Part shown: piece after piece, positions 1 to 8,206 of the stretch
How the letters are laid out: every line of letters begins with the position of its first letter
Position numbering within the stretch: the stretch's first letter is position 1
Assembly (NCBI GenBank): GCA_022828135.1
Contig: JAJEJB010000022.1
Location: 1 to 59,270, forward strand
DNA length: 59,270 nucleotides
Source: Acidimicrobiia bacterium
Lineage (GTDB): Bacteria > Actinomycetota > Acidimicrobiia > Acidimicrobiales > Aldehydirespiratoraceae
Reading direction: 5' to 3'
Notes under the pieces: generated by a model
Seen by the model: the letters and a program-made list of their open reading frames with translations, nothing else
What the model was told of the DNA's origin: nothing
Databases searched by the model: none
Position numbers and translations under genes: made by a program

Positions 1-45
1 GCCATCCCCGGCACCATCGTCTTCAACAAGTGCAAGCGGCGCTAG
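1..45 (+). CDS. 3' end of a gene entering from the left
   Basis: From the first base an open frame reads AIPGTIVFNKCKRR and stops with TAG at 43-45. The basic end looks like a real C-terminus, but it is too short to assign to a family. The repeats that follow (71-179) resemble the multi-repeat ends of IS21-type elements, so this could be the last codons of an insertion-sequence gene. That is an inference from layout only. Confidence 0.35.
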   Translation, partial: AIPGTIVFNKCKRR

Positions 46-70
46 CCGCCCGCACGGGCGCTCCGCGGCC

Positions 71-179
71 CAAATGTGAAACGGAGCCCCAAATCGGGCA
101 CCCTCCCGCACCCTGGTCGCGTTTGTGGAGGTCAGCAGCCCGCAAATGTGAAATAAGCGGTTCTGAAATGTGAAACGGG
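71..179. repeat. Three direct copies of AAATGTGAAA
   Basis: The decamer AAATGTGAAA occurs at 72-81, 144-153 and 166-175; the first and third continue with CGG. The stretch 46-440 holds no supported gene. Tandem short repeats just behind a gene end are typical of transposase-binding sites in IS21-like elements, and the complete IS at 46962-49499 shows the same architecture with a different motif. A regulatory cluster is the alternative. Confidence 0.4.
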
Positions 180-440
180 AAGCACATGCCCCAAAACGCC
201 CCAAGCGACCCGCGGAAACTAACCCGACGACGCCCTACGACGATGACAGGGCGTTCGCGAGATGGAGCGGTCCGCGTTCGCCAGTTTGTTGAGAGAGGGG
301 CATTCTTGGTGTGTTCTGTTCGGTTGGGAGCTTGATCGGCCGGAGGTCGGACGGTCCAAATCCGTCTGGAGCGCGCGTAGCCGCTAGATCGTGCTCAGCC
401 GCGGAGTTCGGACTCGCACCTACCCGCGCCCGGTCAATGT

Positions 441-457
441 GTACGTATAATACGTAC
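441..457 (+). promoter_or_regulatory. Toxin-antitoxin operator overlapping a TATAAT -10 box
   Basis: GTACGTAT-A-ATACGTAC is a perfect 8-bp inverted repeat around one central base. A consensus -10 box TATAAT lies inside it at 446-451. A start point about 7 bases downstream falls on the A of the antitoxin ATG at 458, so the mRNA is predicted to be leaderless. No good -35 hexamer and no ribosome-binding site are seen. Autorepression by the antitoxin or the toxin-antitoxin complex would block the promoter directly. Confidence 0.6.
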
Positions 458-688
458 ATGCCTAACAAGACGATCAGCGTGCCCGATGACGTAGTGCCGA
501 TCATCGAGAGCCTTCGCATGCCTTTCTCGAGGTGGGTGACCGATCAGCTCCGGCGCCACGCGGCCCAGTCGACGATGTCCTTCGCCGATCAGCTGAAAGC
601 TGATGCAGTGCTGGCCGCACCCCGGCGCTTGGCGCCCGAGGACGCCCTGTTGGTTGGTGAGCGGATGGAGCGATCGGCGCCGTGGTAG
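458..688 (+). CDS. Antitoxin of a MazEF-type pair (76 aa)
   Basis: This small protein begins MPNKTISVPDDV and continues with a helix-rich segment (SRWVTDQLRRHA). That arrangement resembles a short DNA-binding N-terminus followed by a toxin-neutralising tail. ATG 458 was chosen because it follows the palindromic operator directly; an in-frame ATG at 437 would place the operator inside the gene. The end overlaps the next gene by 7 bp, the usual translational coupling of antitoxin and toxin. The antitoxin family (MazE or CopG-like) is not certain; the assignment rests on size, position and partner. Confidence 0.65.
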   Translation: MPNKTISVPDDVVPIIESLRMPFSRWVTDQLRRHAAQSTMSFADQLKADAVLAAPRRLAPEDALLVGERMERSAPW

Positions 689-999
689 CGCGCGGCGAGG
701 TGTACTGGATCGATCTCGACAAGCGTCGGCCCTGTGTCGTCGTATCCTCGGACGACGTTCTCGATGTCGATGTCTGGCAGACACATGTCGTGCCCCTGAC
801 TTCGAATCTCGATCGGGCGGGTCTGGCCGGCAATGTCCTGCTCGATGCTGCGGTGACCGGCCTGCCCACTGACTCTGTAGCGGTGCCGCTCGGATTGGAG
901 CTTGTCGATCGCTCATGGCTGGGGGAACGCGTGGGCCGGCTGCCGCAGGCTCTGGGCGATGCCATCGATGACGGACTACGAGCCGTGCTAGGTCTGTGA
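682..999 (+). CDS. MazF/PemK-family toxin endoribonuclease (105 aa)
   Basis: The N-terminus VARGEVYWIDLD followed by KRRPCVVVSSDDV is the characteristic opening of MazF/PemK toxins. A later VVPLTSN strand also matches this SH3-like barrel fold, and the length is typical. Family members cleave mRNA or tRNA at short sequences when the antitoxin is degraded. The GTG start at 682 lies inside the last codons of the antitoxin gene. The pair stands among insertion-sequence debris, so it is probably a mobile accessory module. Confidence 0.8.
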   Translation: MVARGEVYWIDLDKRRPCVVVSSDDVLDVDVWQTHVVPLTSNLDRAGLAGNVLLDAAVTGLPTDSVAVPLGLELVDRSWLGERVGRLPQALGDAIDDGLRAVLGL

Positions 1000-1035
1000 C
1001 CGCCGCTACCTCTCAGAGGACTCCATGAGCCTGCT

Positions 1036-1482
1036 CTACCCCGAGCGCGACAGTCTCACCACAGCCGAGCTCACAGCCGGCAACCAACCACCGAGGCTCA
1101 ACCCCAAAGCCCACCACTTCGCGGGACGCCCCCCCAGCCCCCAGCCGATGGAGTTCGCGCTCAGCTTGAGGGCTTGGGGGAATGTGCCGTCGGCGCGCCA
1201 TCGACACAGTGTTCGTCGGCTGACGCCGACGCGCTCAAGCACGTCGGGCACCCGCAGCTCGGCGCATCGCGTGCGCAGCCTGACCAGCTCGGCTCGGTCA
1301 TCGGAGCTGAGACCCTCGGCGTCGACCCGCTCGATGCGGTCCTTGCGGACCCAGTTCCCCAAGATCCCCGCACCGATCCCGAGCTCGCGGGCGACCTCAG
1401 CGATGGGCCTTCGCGTCTCCTGGACGATCCGCACGGCGCCGACCTTGAACTCCGGGTCGTAGTTGCGTCGTGGGTGTGACAT
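1036..1482 (-). pseudogene. Chimeric remnant: IS3-type orfA joined to an AlpA-like HTH
   Basis: Reading from ATG 1482, the first ~75 residues (MSHPRRNYDPEFKVGAVRIV, later AEVARELGIGAGILGNWVRK) are the helix-turn-helix opening of an IS3-family OrfA. The frame then passes without a stop into VPDVLERVGVSRRTLCRWRADG, which nearly matches the AlpA-type protein at 15240-15440. After that it runs into unrelated residues. Neither half is complete: OrfA lacks its end and the AlpA part lacks its last helix. This is best read as a recombination scar. Confidence 0.6.
1141..1257. repeat. Diverged copy A of a ~117-bp duplication (copy B at 15294-15410)
   Basis: The two segments align without gaps at an offset of 14153 bases, with scattered substitutions. 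They cover the helix-turn-helix part of the AlpA-like gene. Copy B is an intact small gene with a strong ribosome-binding site, while copy A is fused to IS3 debris. Confidence 0.7.
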
Positions 1483-1521
1483 CGAAGGGGTCGTGTTCGT
1501 CGGTCTGTACCTGCTGGGACT

Positions 1522-1662
1522 GTGGCTCAACGCCTAACCCGACTCCGACACCACCGAGTGGCCATCACGGCCATTGCGGTGGCTGCGTTCATCGCCGGCG
1601 GGTTCGTCGTGTGGCAGTTGATCGCGTTGCTGTGGTGGTTCCTGGCGTTCGCCGGACCTTAG
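1522..1662 (+). CDS. Possible small single-span membrane protein (46 aa)
   Basis: From GTG 1522, or more conservatively GTG 1558, the frame encodes a basic N-terminus then a long hydrophobic run (AITAIAVAAFIAGGFVVW, LIALLWWFLAF) and stops at TAG 1660-1662. It lies between IS3 fragments and has no convincing ribosome-binding site, so it may be a relic. Confidence 0.25.
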   Translation: MAQRLTRLRHHRVAITAIAVAAFIAGGFVVWQLIALLWWFLAFAGP

Positions 1663-1673
1663 ACTCATCGGCC

Positions 1674-1964
1674 GTGACCCCAGCCGACAGAACTGCCAAG
1701 AACCTCCAGGAATACACGGAGTGCCGCAAGACCCTGACCGTGCTGCATGGACGACTGATCGCGGTTGGCGAGGACCTAGACCGCATAAGCCGTGCACTGC
1801 GTAGAGGCCAGCCGCTGCTGAACCTCGAACGACTCGCTGCCTTCAAGGAAGCACTGGACGACTATCGTGCGACCCGCAAGCGATGCGCCGACCTGTGCCA
1901 GTTCTTCGGTCGTTACGGCACCGACGACGCCATCGAAGGACTCTCGGAGTTCCCCAGGTACTAA
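1674..1964 (+). CDS. Small hypothetical helical protein (96 aa)
   Basis: From GTG 1674 the frame reads MTPADRTAKNLQEYTECRKT and stays rich in Leu, Arg, Glu and Ala heptad-like patterns (LHGRLIAVGEDLDRISRALR; FKEALDDYRATRKRCADLCQ). An all-helical, possibly coiled-coil protein is likely. No family is recognised. It sits between an IS3 orfA remnant and an IS3 orfB tail, so it is an accessory gene, perhaps cargo. Upstream codons in the same frame look non-coding (Pro/His/Cys-rich), which is why the internal GTG was preferred. Confidence 0.45.
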   Translation: MTPADRTAKNLQEYTECRKTLTVLHGRLIAVGEDLDRISRALRRGQPLLNLERLAAFKEALDDYRATRKRCADLCQFFGRYGTDDAIEGLSEFPRY

Positions 1965-2029
1965 CCTGCTGCTGGGTGCGCACTCAGTCCGCAGTGAGTC
2001 GGTCGTAGGTGATGTCACGACCGAACATC

Positions 2030-2206
2030 GCAGCCGCCGTCGCAGCCATCTTCGAGTGGCTCGCCCGCGACAACACCCACCGGCGTCACACCAGCCTGGG
2101 GTGCCTCACACCAGACCAGTTCGAACTCAACTACCGTCACCGCGGGAACCAACCCCGCCTTATCCACCTGACCAGTCAATGGGGGGAAGTGCCCTCAACA
2201 ACGTAA
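2030..2206 (+). pseudogene. 3' remnant of an IS3-family transposase (orfB tail)
   Basis: The segment AAAVAAIFEWLARDNTHRRH then TSLGCLTPDQFELNY is the conserved C-terminal end of IS3-family integrase-type transposases, downstream of the catalytic Glu. The catalytic DDE core is missing. With the orfA remnant at 1036-1482 it shows that an IS3-like element was broken here. It lies just upstream of the catabolic cluster. Confidence 0.65.
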
Positions 2207-2267
2207 AGGGGCGCCCGTATCGTGGCAGCAAGGCCATGCAATGAGGCGTTCGAGTGAGGGGGGAACG

Positions 2268-3860
2268 ATGATTGAGGTTCCTGTCTGTATTATCGGCTGC
2301 GGGCCGATCGGGCTCACCGGCGCACTGCTGCTGTCACGCCATGGCGTGCCGTCGCTCTTGGTGGAGCGACGAAGCGAGTTCAACACCCATCCCCGATCCC
2401 GGTTCGTTGACACCAACACCATGGAGCTTTTCCGCGAGCTCGGAGTCGAAAAGGCGGTGGAGGCCACGGGCCTCGGGCCTGACTGGACCGCCTTCAACCG
2501 GTGGTCCGACAGCCTGGCCGAAGAGCCGTACGCCAACATCCCGAGTCCCACCTTCCTCAGCGTTCCAGGGCCGAACAGCCCGTGCATCCCAGTGATGACG
2601 GTGCAGGACGAGGTAGAGGCCGCGCTGATGAACCGAGTTGTAGCCGACCCCATGATCACGGTCCGGTTCGACGCCGAGGCCATCGACGTCGCCCAGACCG
2701 ACGACGCCACTCAGATGACCCTGCGCGACACGAGGACCGGCGAGCGCCAGCCGGTGACGGCGCAGTACACCATCGGCGCTGACGGGCCCGGCAGCGGCAC
2801 GCGTGAGGTGATCGGAACCCGTCTCGAGGCCGAGCCGCGGCCAGTGTTCTCCCAGGACGTGATCTTCTACGCCGACCTGGAGGCTTATGTGGGGGATCGC
2901 AAGGGATCGCTGCTGTACACCACGACCCCTGAGGGCATCGTCATCTTCCAGCCTCTCGACGGACGCCGCCGGTGGCGCTGTCAGGTTGTTGTCGGCGACG
3001 AGAACCTGATCTCTGAGGAAGCGGTCAGCGATCGCATCCGGGTGGCTCTGGGCACCGATGACGATGTGGGGCTCGCGATCCTCAGTATGCGGATGTGGCA
3101 GCCGACTCCGGGATGTGTGACCCGGTTCTCCTCAGGGCGCATCTTCCTCGCCGGCGACGCCGCGCACGTCTCGGTTCCTACGGGCGGGATGGGCAACAAC
3201 ACCGGGTTCGCCGGCATCCGCAACCTGGCGTGGAAGCTGGCCTACGTTGTGCGGGGTCTGGCCCCCGAGTCGATCCTCGAGACCTACGAGGTGGAGCACC
3301 GGCCCATCGCAGTCGAGCGGATCGACTTCGGGGTCAGCACGACCGAGCACATGGCCGCGATGATGCTGGGCCACCGTCGAGGCGACGATATCTCCGAGCA
3401 CATCCGGCGCACCCACCAGTACGCCGACTACGACCATCTGCTGCTCAGCTTCGAGATGGAATCGGAGCTCATCGCTCCCAACGCGGAGCCCGCGCCGGAT
3501 CCTGAGGATCCGGGCACCGACTTCGTTCCGCTGGTCCGATCGGGCCGCCGCGCCCCCCATGTGTGGGTCGATGCCGACCGGACCGAGTCCGTGCTCGACT
3601 GGTACGGATCCTCCTACGTGCTGCTGCTCGGACCGGACTGCTCCCGCACCGCATGGGAAGCCGCCCTCGCCGAGGCACCGTCGGGCGGCGTGCCGGTCGC
3701 CGTGCGACAGCTTCCGGCCGGCGCCTCTGCCAGCCCGTACGAAGCCGACGCCGTGACTCTCGCTAGGCCGGACGGTATCATCGCCTGCCACCGGAAGGAC
3801 CCCAGCGGCCCGCCCGACTTGTCGGAGTTCTCAAAGTACCTGCCGAATTGCGGCGGCTGA
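2268..3860 (+). CDS. FAD-dependent aromatic monooxygenase (530 aa)
   Basis: This class A flavoprotein hydroxylase belongs to the PheA/TfdB/MhpA group, which uses NAD(P)H and O2 to hydroxylate phenolic rings. The sequence shows the N-terminal FAD Rossmann motif IIGCGPIGLTGALLL at about residues 7-21. It also shows a DG-type motif (TIGADGPGSGTRE) and the second FAD motif IFLAGDAAHVSVPTGGMGNN near residue 295. A C-terminal thioredoxin-like region of ~130 residues is typical of the phenol hydroxylase subgroup. ATG 2268 is chosen because GAGGGGGGAACG precedes it; ATG 2241 is an alternative. It converges on the CoA ligase gene, with 61 bp between. The substrate is unknown. Confidence 0.85.
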   Translation: MIEVPVCIIGCGPIGLTGALLLSRHGVPSLLVERRSEFNTHPRSRFVDTNTMELFRELGVEKAVEATGLGPDWTAFNRWSDSLAEEPYANIPSPTFLSVPGPNSPCIPVMTVQDEVEAALMNRVVADPMITVRFDAEAIDVAQTDDATQMTLRDTRTGERQPVTAQYTIGADGPGSGTREVIGTRLEAEPRPVFSQDVIFYADLEAYVGDRKGSLLYTTTPEGIVIFQPLDGRRRWRCQVVVGDENLISEEAVSDRIRVALGTDDDVGLAILSMRMWQPTPGCVTRFSSGRIFLAGDAAHVSVPTGGMGNNTGFAGIRNLAWKLAYVVRGLAPESILETYEVEHRPIAVERIDFGVSTTEHMAAMMLGHRRGDDISEHIRRTHQYADYDHLLLSFEMESELIAPNAEPAPDPEDPGTDFVPLVRSGRRAPHVWVDADRTESVLDWYGSSYVLLLGPDCSRTAWEAALAEAPSGGVPVAVRQLPAGASASPYEADAVTLARPDGIIACHRKDPSGPPDLSEFSKYLPNCGG

Positions 3861-3921
3861 TCGACGACGGCTTGATGGCGTGCAGCAGGCTCAGCGCCGC
3901 AGAGTGCGACAGCAGCGCCGC

Positions 3922-5508
3922 TCAAATGCAGCGGCCCGCGTCGGCCCAATAGCGGGAGCGGAGCGCCTTCTTGTCGATCTTGCCGATGGGCGTGTGGGGC
4001 AGCTCGTCGACGAGATCCACCGATTTGGGCGCCATGACCGACCCGAGCGCCTGTCTTGCCTGGACGATGATGTCCGCCTCGGTGAGGTCGGCGCCAGGGT
4101 AGAGGCGGACGACGGCTCTCACCTCTTCGCCCCAGCGGTCGCTGGGCACTCCGATGACCGCGGCTTCATCGATGCCGTCGACTTCTTGCAGAGCCTGTTC
4201 GACTTCGCTGGAGTATACGTTGAATCCGCCGGTGATGATCATGTCCTTCTTGCGGTCCATCACGTAGAGGCGGCCGTCGTCGTCCACGACACCGATGTCG
4301 CCGGTGAGGTGCCAGCCGTTGCGCCGGACCTTCGCCGTTTCCTGCGGGTCCTGGTAGTAGCCCTCCGACACCATCGGCCCCTTGACTGCGATCTCGCCTC
4401 GAGTGCCCGCGGGGAGCGGGTTGGCGTCGTCGTCGACGATGGCGACGGTCGACAGGATCGTCTCTCGGCCCACGGAGCGCAGGGCGGCGTCGTCGAGGAG
4501 CTCGCCGTTGACGTCGCCGTCGACAAAATGGTCGGCGACCCCGCGGTGCGCGATGTAGATGGGGCTCTCGGTCTGTCCGAGCCCGCCGACCATGACCGGG
4601 CCGAACACGTCGAAGGCTTGGCGCAGGCGCGGAATCGAGATCGGCGCCGATCCGTAGCTGAAGCGGCGCAGGGAGCTGAAGTCGGTGGTCGGCGCAGCCG
4701 GATGGTCGAGCAAGCGGTAGATCGCGGTCGGCGGGAGGAACACGTCGGTGACGCGCTCTCGCTGGATCGCTGCGAGGATCGAAGCCGGGTCGGGCGCGCC
4801 CAGGATGACCAGCTTGACGCCGAGGCCGAGCGAGATGAGCGCAATGCGCCCGCCGACATGGGTCATCGGCGCGGCGCACAGCACGACGCGGGGCTCGCCG
4901 TCCCAGCGCTGGCGACCGGCCCACGCAAGGGCGACGAGGTTTCGGTGGCTGAGCATCACCCCCTTCGGTGCCCCGGTCGTGCCGCCGGTTTGAGGCAGCA
5001 ACAGCGTGTCACGTCCGCCGCGCTCCACCTTCGGCGCTATCGGGGAGGCGCTGTCGAGCCAGGTTTCGAGCGAGTTGACGGGGGCGTCGTCGGTGGGGAC
5101 GAGGATCGCATCGCTGATCGCTTCGGCCGCTGCGGTCGCGGCGTCGGCGAAGACCGGCTGGTGGAACAGCGCGCGGCACCCGAAGCGCGCCAGGATCTCG
5201 ATGTTGGCCGCCGGTGAGTTGCGCGGGTTGAGGGGGACCCAGACGCCGCCGGCCCGCAGCACGCCGAGCGCAACGGCGAATGCGGTGATGCTGTTGGCGC
5301 TGTAGACGCCGCCGAGGTCGCCCGGGGCGAATCCGTCGCGCTGGAGCGCATTGGCGACCCGGGCGGATCTCGCGTCGAGCTCGGCGTATGTGAGTTGGTC
5401 GTCTCCATGGACCGCGCAGGTCTTGGCGGCGTGGGTGCGGAAGGCTTCGTCGAGGTGGGGAATGAACGACCGGTCGAAGTCGGGAAAATCGTGATCCGCT
5501 GCGGTCAC
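3922..5508 (-). CDS. AMP-dependent acyl-CoA synthetase/ligase (528 aa)
   Basis: This ANL-superfamily enzyme activates a carboxylic acid with ATP and CoA. Visible motifs are the P-loop QTGGTTGAPKGVMLSH, YGSAPIS, GLGQTESP and the hinge region GWHLTGDIGVVDDDGRLY followed by RKKDMIITGG. The C-terminal catalytic lysine lies in TPIGKIDKKALR. The GTG start at 5508 overlaps the aldehyde dehydrogenase stop as GTGA, so the two are translationally coupled. The frame stays open far upstream inside the dehydrogenase gene, but that part is a shadow. An aldehyde oxidised by the neighbouring dehydrogenase could supply its acid substrate. Confidence 0.88.
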   Translation of the reverse strand: MTAADHDFPDFDRSFIPHLDEAFRTHAAKTCAVHGDDQLTYAELDARSARVANALQRDGFAPGDLGGVYSANSITAFAVALGVLRAGGVWVPLNPRNSPAANIEILARFGCRALFHQPVFADAATAAAEAISDAILVPTDDAPVNSLETWLDSASPIAPKVERGGRDTLLLPQTGGTTGAPKGVMLSHRNLVALAWAGRQRWDGEPRVVLCAAPMTHVGGRIALISLGLGVKLVILGAPDPASILAAIQRERVTDVFLPPTAIYRLLDHPAAPTTDFSSLRRFSYGSAPISIPRLRQAFDVFGPVMVGGLGQTESPIYIAHRGVADHFVDGDVNGELLDDAALRSVGRETILSTVAIVDDDANPLPAGTRGEIAVKGPMVSEGYYQDPQETAKVRRNGWHLTGDIGVVDDDGRLYVMDRKKDMIITGGFNVYSSEVEQALQEVDGIDEAAVIGVPSDRWGEEVRAVVRLYPGADLTEADIIVQARQALGSVMAPKSVDLVDELPHTPIGKIDKKALRSRYWADAGRCI

Positions 5509-6899
5509 AGAGAGATCGTCACCGACTTGACCTGGGTGTAGTGGTGGAGCGCTTCGATGCCTTTCTCCCGCCCGATGCCGCTCTGCTTGTAGCCGCCGAA
5601 GGGCGTCTCGATTCCCGTGCCCCACATGTTGACGAAGACCTGGCCTGCTTCGAGTCGGCTTGCAACTCGGTGCGCTCGGGAGATGTCTCGGGTCCAGAGC
5701 CCGGCGGCGAGCCCGAAGTCGGAGTCGTTGGCGATGGCGATGGCCGACTCCTCGTCGTCGAAGGGGATCACGGCCACCACGGGCCCGAAGATCTCCTCGC
5801 GGGCGATGCGCAAATTGTTGTTGGCGTTGGTGTACACCGTGATCTCGGGCTGCCAGCCGTCGGCCATCCTGCCGCCCGTCGCCGCGACGGCGCCTTCGGA
5901 GGCGGCGATCTCGAAGTAGTGGTTGACCTTGTCGAACTGGGCCTCGGTGGTGAGCTGTCCGAGGAAGGGGGCATACTGGGAGGACGCGTCGACGAGGGCC
6001 TCGACGAAGGCGTCGTGGATGTCGGCTTGGACCAGCAGCCGCGTGCCGCTCGAGCAGATCTGGCCGGTGTTGAGCACGAACGCCCGCAGCGATCCCTGCA
6101 CGGCCGCACCGATGTCGGCGTCGGCGAAGACGATGTTGGCCGACTTGCCGCCGAGTTCGAGGGTGACGGGGATGATCCGCTCGCCGGCGATGCGGCCGAC
6201 CTCCCTCCCGGCGCGAAGGGAGCCGGTGAAGGCGACTTTGCAGACCGAACGGTGCTCGACGAGCGGTTGCCCGACGGCGGGGCCGGTGCCGGTCACCACG
6301 TTGAAGACGCCGTCGGGGATCCCGGCGCCGGCGGTCAGCTCGGCGAGCCTGAGCGATGACGCCGATGTGATCTCCGACGGCTTCAGCACCACCGTATTGC
6401 CGGCGGCCAACGCCGGCGCCGCGGCGCGTGCGGCCTGATTCAGTGGGGCGTTCCACGGCGTGATGATCCCGACGACGCCGAACGGTTCCCGGCGGGTGTA
6501 GCTGTGAAAGCCTGGGCCGAGGTCGAGCACCTCGCCGGCTTCTAGGTTGACGAGACCGGCGTAGAACTCGAAGTAGTCCGCCGACCCATGGACCTCGATG
6601 GGTCCCATGAGGGCGGCCTTGCCCGCCTCCCGGTTCTCGAGGTCGCCCAACTCGTCGACCCGCTCCCGGAGCGCCCGGGACAGCGCCATCAGCCGACGGC
6701 CGCGCTCGATCGGCTTCAGGTCGCGCCATGAGGCTGCCGCTGCCGACGCGGCCACCGCCGCCGCGTCGATGTCAGCCGCGTTGCCCTCCGCGATCTCACA
6801 GACGACGGCGTCGGTGCCGGGCTGGGTGGATGCGAGCCATGTCCCGCCCGAGGGATCCCGCCAGTCGCCGTTGATCCAGTGCCCGAAACGCTGCGTCAT
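5505..6899 (-). CDS. NAD(P)-dependent aldehyde dehydrogenase (464 aa)
   Basis: This is a full-length ALDH-superfamily enzyme. It has the cofactor region TPWNAPLNQAARAAAPALAA then KPSEIT, and the LELGGKSANIVFADAD motif with the general-base Glu near residue 250. The catalytic Cys is C282 in NTGQICSSG, and EEIFGPVVAVIPFDDEE is the conserved C-terminal motif. It oxidises an aldehyde to a carboxylate. It is coupled (GTGA) to the CoA ligase downstream and follows the P450 gene by 44 bp, suggesting a monooxygenation, oxidation and CoA-activation sequence. ATG 6899 gives the normal family length. Confidence 0.9.
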   Translation of the reverse strand: MTQRFGHWINGDWRDPSGGTWLASTQPGTDAVVCEIAEGNAADIDAAAVAASAAAASWRDLKPIERGRRLMALSRALRERVDELGDLENREAGKAALMGPIEVHGSADYFEFYAGLVNLEAGEVLDLGPGFHSYTRREPFGVVGIITPWNAPLNQAARAAAPALAAGNTVVLKPSEITSASSLRLAELTAGAGIPDGVFNVVTGTGPAVGQPLVEHRSVCKVAFTGSLRAGREVGRIAGERIIPVTLELGGKSANIVFADADIGAAVQGSLRAFVLNTGQICSSGTRLLVQADIHDAFVEALVDASSQYAPFLGQLTTEAQFDKVNHYFEIAASEGAVAATGGRMADGWQPEITVYTNANNNLRIAREEIFGPVVAVIPFDDEESAIAIANDSDFGLAAGLWTRDISRAHRVASRLEAGQVFVNMWGTGIETPFGGYKQSGIGREKGIEALHHYTQVKSVTISL

Positions 6900-6943
6900 G
6901 CTCTCGCTCCTGCCGGCTAGTCGTCGTGCGTCGAGCCCATCGC

Positions 6944-8197
6944 TCAGTGCGCCACAGGGCAGGTGAGGACGGGCATCTCGGTGATCGCGTTGAACCAGGC
7001 GCTGTACATCGGCGTCGGCTCATCGGCAAGCTTGATGGCGGGGAGCCGGGTGTAGAGCTCGCTGAGGATGCAGCGAAGCTGGAGCCGCGCCAGGCCGGCG
7101 CCCAGGCAGAAGTGGGTGCCGGTGCCGAAGGCGAGGTGCCTGCCGGCGTTCGGCCGCAGGATGTCGAACCGCTCCGGGTCCTCGAACACGTCCTCGTCGC
7201 GATTGGCGGAGATATAGGACATGTAGACCTTGTCGCCCTTGGCGATGTCGGCGCCGCGGAGGGTGATGTCCTCGGTGGCCGTGCGGCAGAACTGCATGAC
7301 CGGCGGCGAGAACCGGAGCACCTCCTCGATGGCGTTCGGCAGACGGCCGTCGAGGTCCTCGAGCAGCAGCGCCTTCTGGTCGGGGTGCTCGTCCATGAGC
7401 CGAACGAAGTGAGCGGTCGTGTTTCGGGTGGTCTCGTGGCCCGCGATCGAGAGAGTCTGGAAGAACTGGGTGATCTCCCCATCGGTGAGCCTGCGGCCGT
7501 CCACCTCCCCGTGGACGTACTTCGAGATCAGCGTGTCGTCCGGGGCGTCCTTGCAGTTCTTGACGATGTCATCGAGCAGGAGGAACAGGTTGATCTGATC
7601 CTCGACGAAGTTCTCGTTGAACTCGAAGGTGGCGGTGGCGTTGCCCAGCTTTAGGTACTCGCCGCGCCGATCCTGGGGCACGCCCATCAACTCGCACAGC
7701 AGAATCATGGGGAGTTCCGCGGCGACCTCGAACACGAACTCCGCCCGGTCGCGCTCGGCCAGCTCGCCGACCACCTTTGCGGCCTCCTCGCGGATGTGGG
7801 GCTCCATCACCGCCACCGACCGAGGAGTGAACCCCGGCTGGACCAGTCGCCGGAACTGGGTGTGCTGGGGCGGGTCCATGCCCATCAGACCCGCTCGCTG
7901 CGCGGCGAGGGCCATCGGGCTCTGCTTGACATCGATCCACAGCATGGCGTTCTCCCAGCAGGAGAAGCGCTCAGTGTCCTTGGACACCGCCGCGACGTCG
8001 TCGTACTTGCTGAGCACCCAGAAGCCGCAAGGCTCGTAGTCTGCGACGTCTCGCAGGACGGCGCCGTCGGTCGGCGGCGGATTCCACCACACCGGCGCCT
8101 CCCGTCGAAGGATCGCGAAGTACTCGAAGGGCGCACCGCCGGCCCTTCTCAGATCGCTCTTGCTGGCGAGGTTGATGTCACCGGGTCTGAGAGTCAT
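6944..8197 (-). CDS. Cytochrome P450 (417 aa)
   Basis: This soluble bacterial P450 has the heme-binding loop FGTGTHFCLGAGLAR with the thiolate ligand C364. The I-helix oxygen-activation motif AGHETTRN and the K-helix region IEEVLRFSPPV (ExxR) are also present. An early segment WNPPP and the MDPPQHTQFRRLV motif resemble the CYP125/CYP142-like actinobacterial group that oxidises steroid or terpenoid side chains. That subgroup placement is only an impression. No ferredoxin gene lies next to it, so redox partners must come from elsewhere. It is separated by 9 bp from the SDR gene upstream and belongs to the same minus-strand operon. Confidence 0.9.
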   Translation of the reverse strand: MTLRPGDINLASKSDLRRAGGAPFEYFAILRREAPVWWNPPPTDGAVLRDVADYEPCGFWVLSKYDDVAAVSKDTERFSCWENAMLWIDVKQSPMALAAQRAGLMGMDPPQHTQFRRLVQPGFTPRSVAVMEPHIREEAAKVVGELAERDRAEFVFEVAAELPMILLCELMGVPQDRRGEYLKLGNATATFEFNENFVEDQINLFLLLDDIVKNCKDAPDDTLISKYVHGEVDGRRLTDGEITQFFQTLSIAGHETTRNTTAHFVRLMDEHPDQKALLLEDLDGRLPNAIEEVLRFSPPVMQFCRTATEDITLRGADIAKGDKVYMSYISANRDEDVFEDPERFDILRPNAGRHLAFGTGTHFCLGAGLARLQLRCILSELYTRLPAIKLADEPTPMYSAWFNAITEMPVLTCPVAH

Positions 8198-8206
8198 AGG
8201 AGTCTC

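Noticed and set aside
3880..5217. Long plus-strand open frame of 445 codons opposite the CoA ligase
   Set aside because: Its composition is typical of the antisense frame of a GC-rich gene, it has no family motif, and the minus-strand gene explains the region.
3922..6729. A 935-residue open frame suggesting a fused CoA ligase
   Set aside because: Only the part from GTG 5508 resembles a ligase. The upstream ~400 codons are an Arg/Pro-rich shadow of the aldehyde dehydrogenase in another frame.
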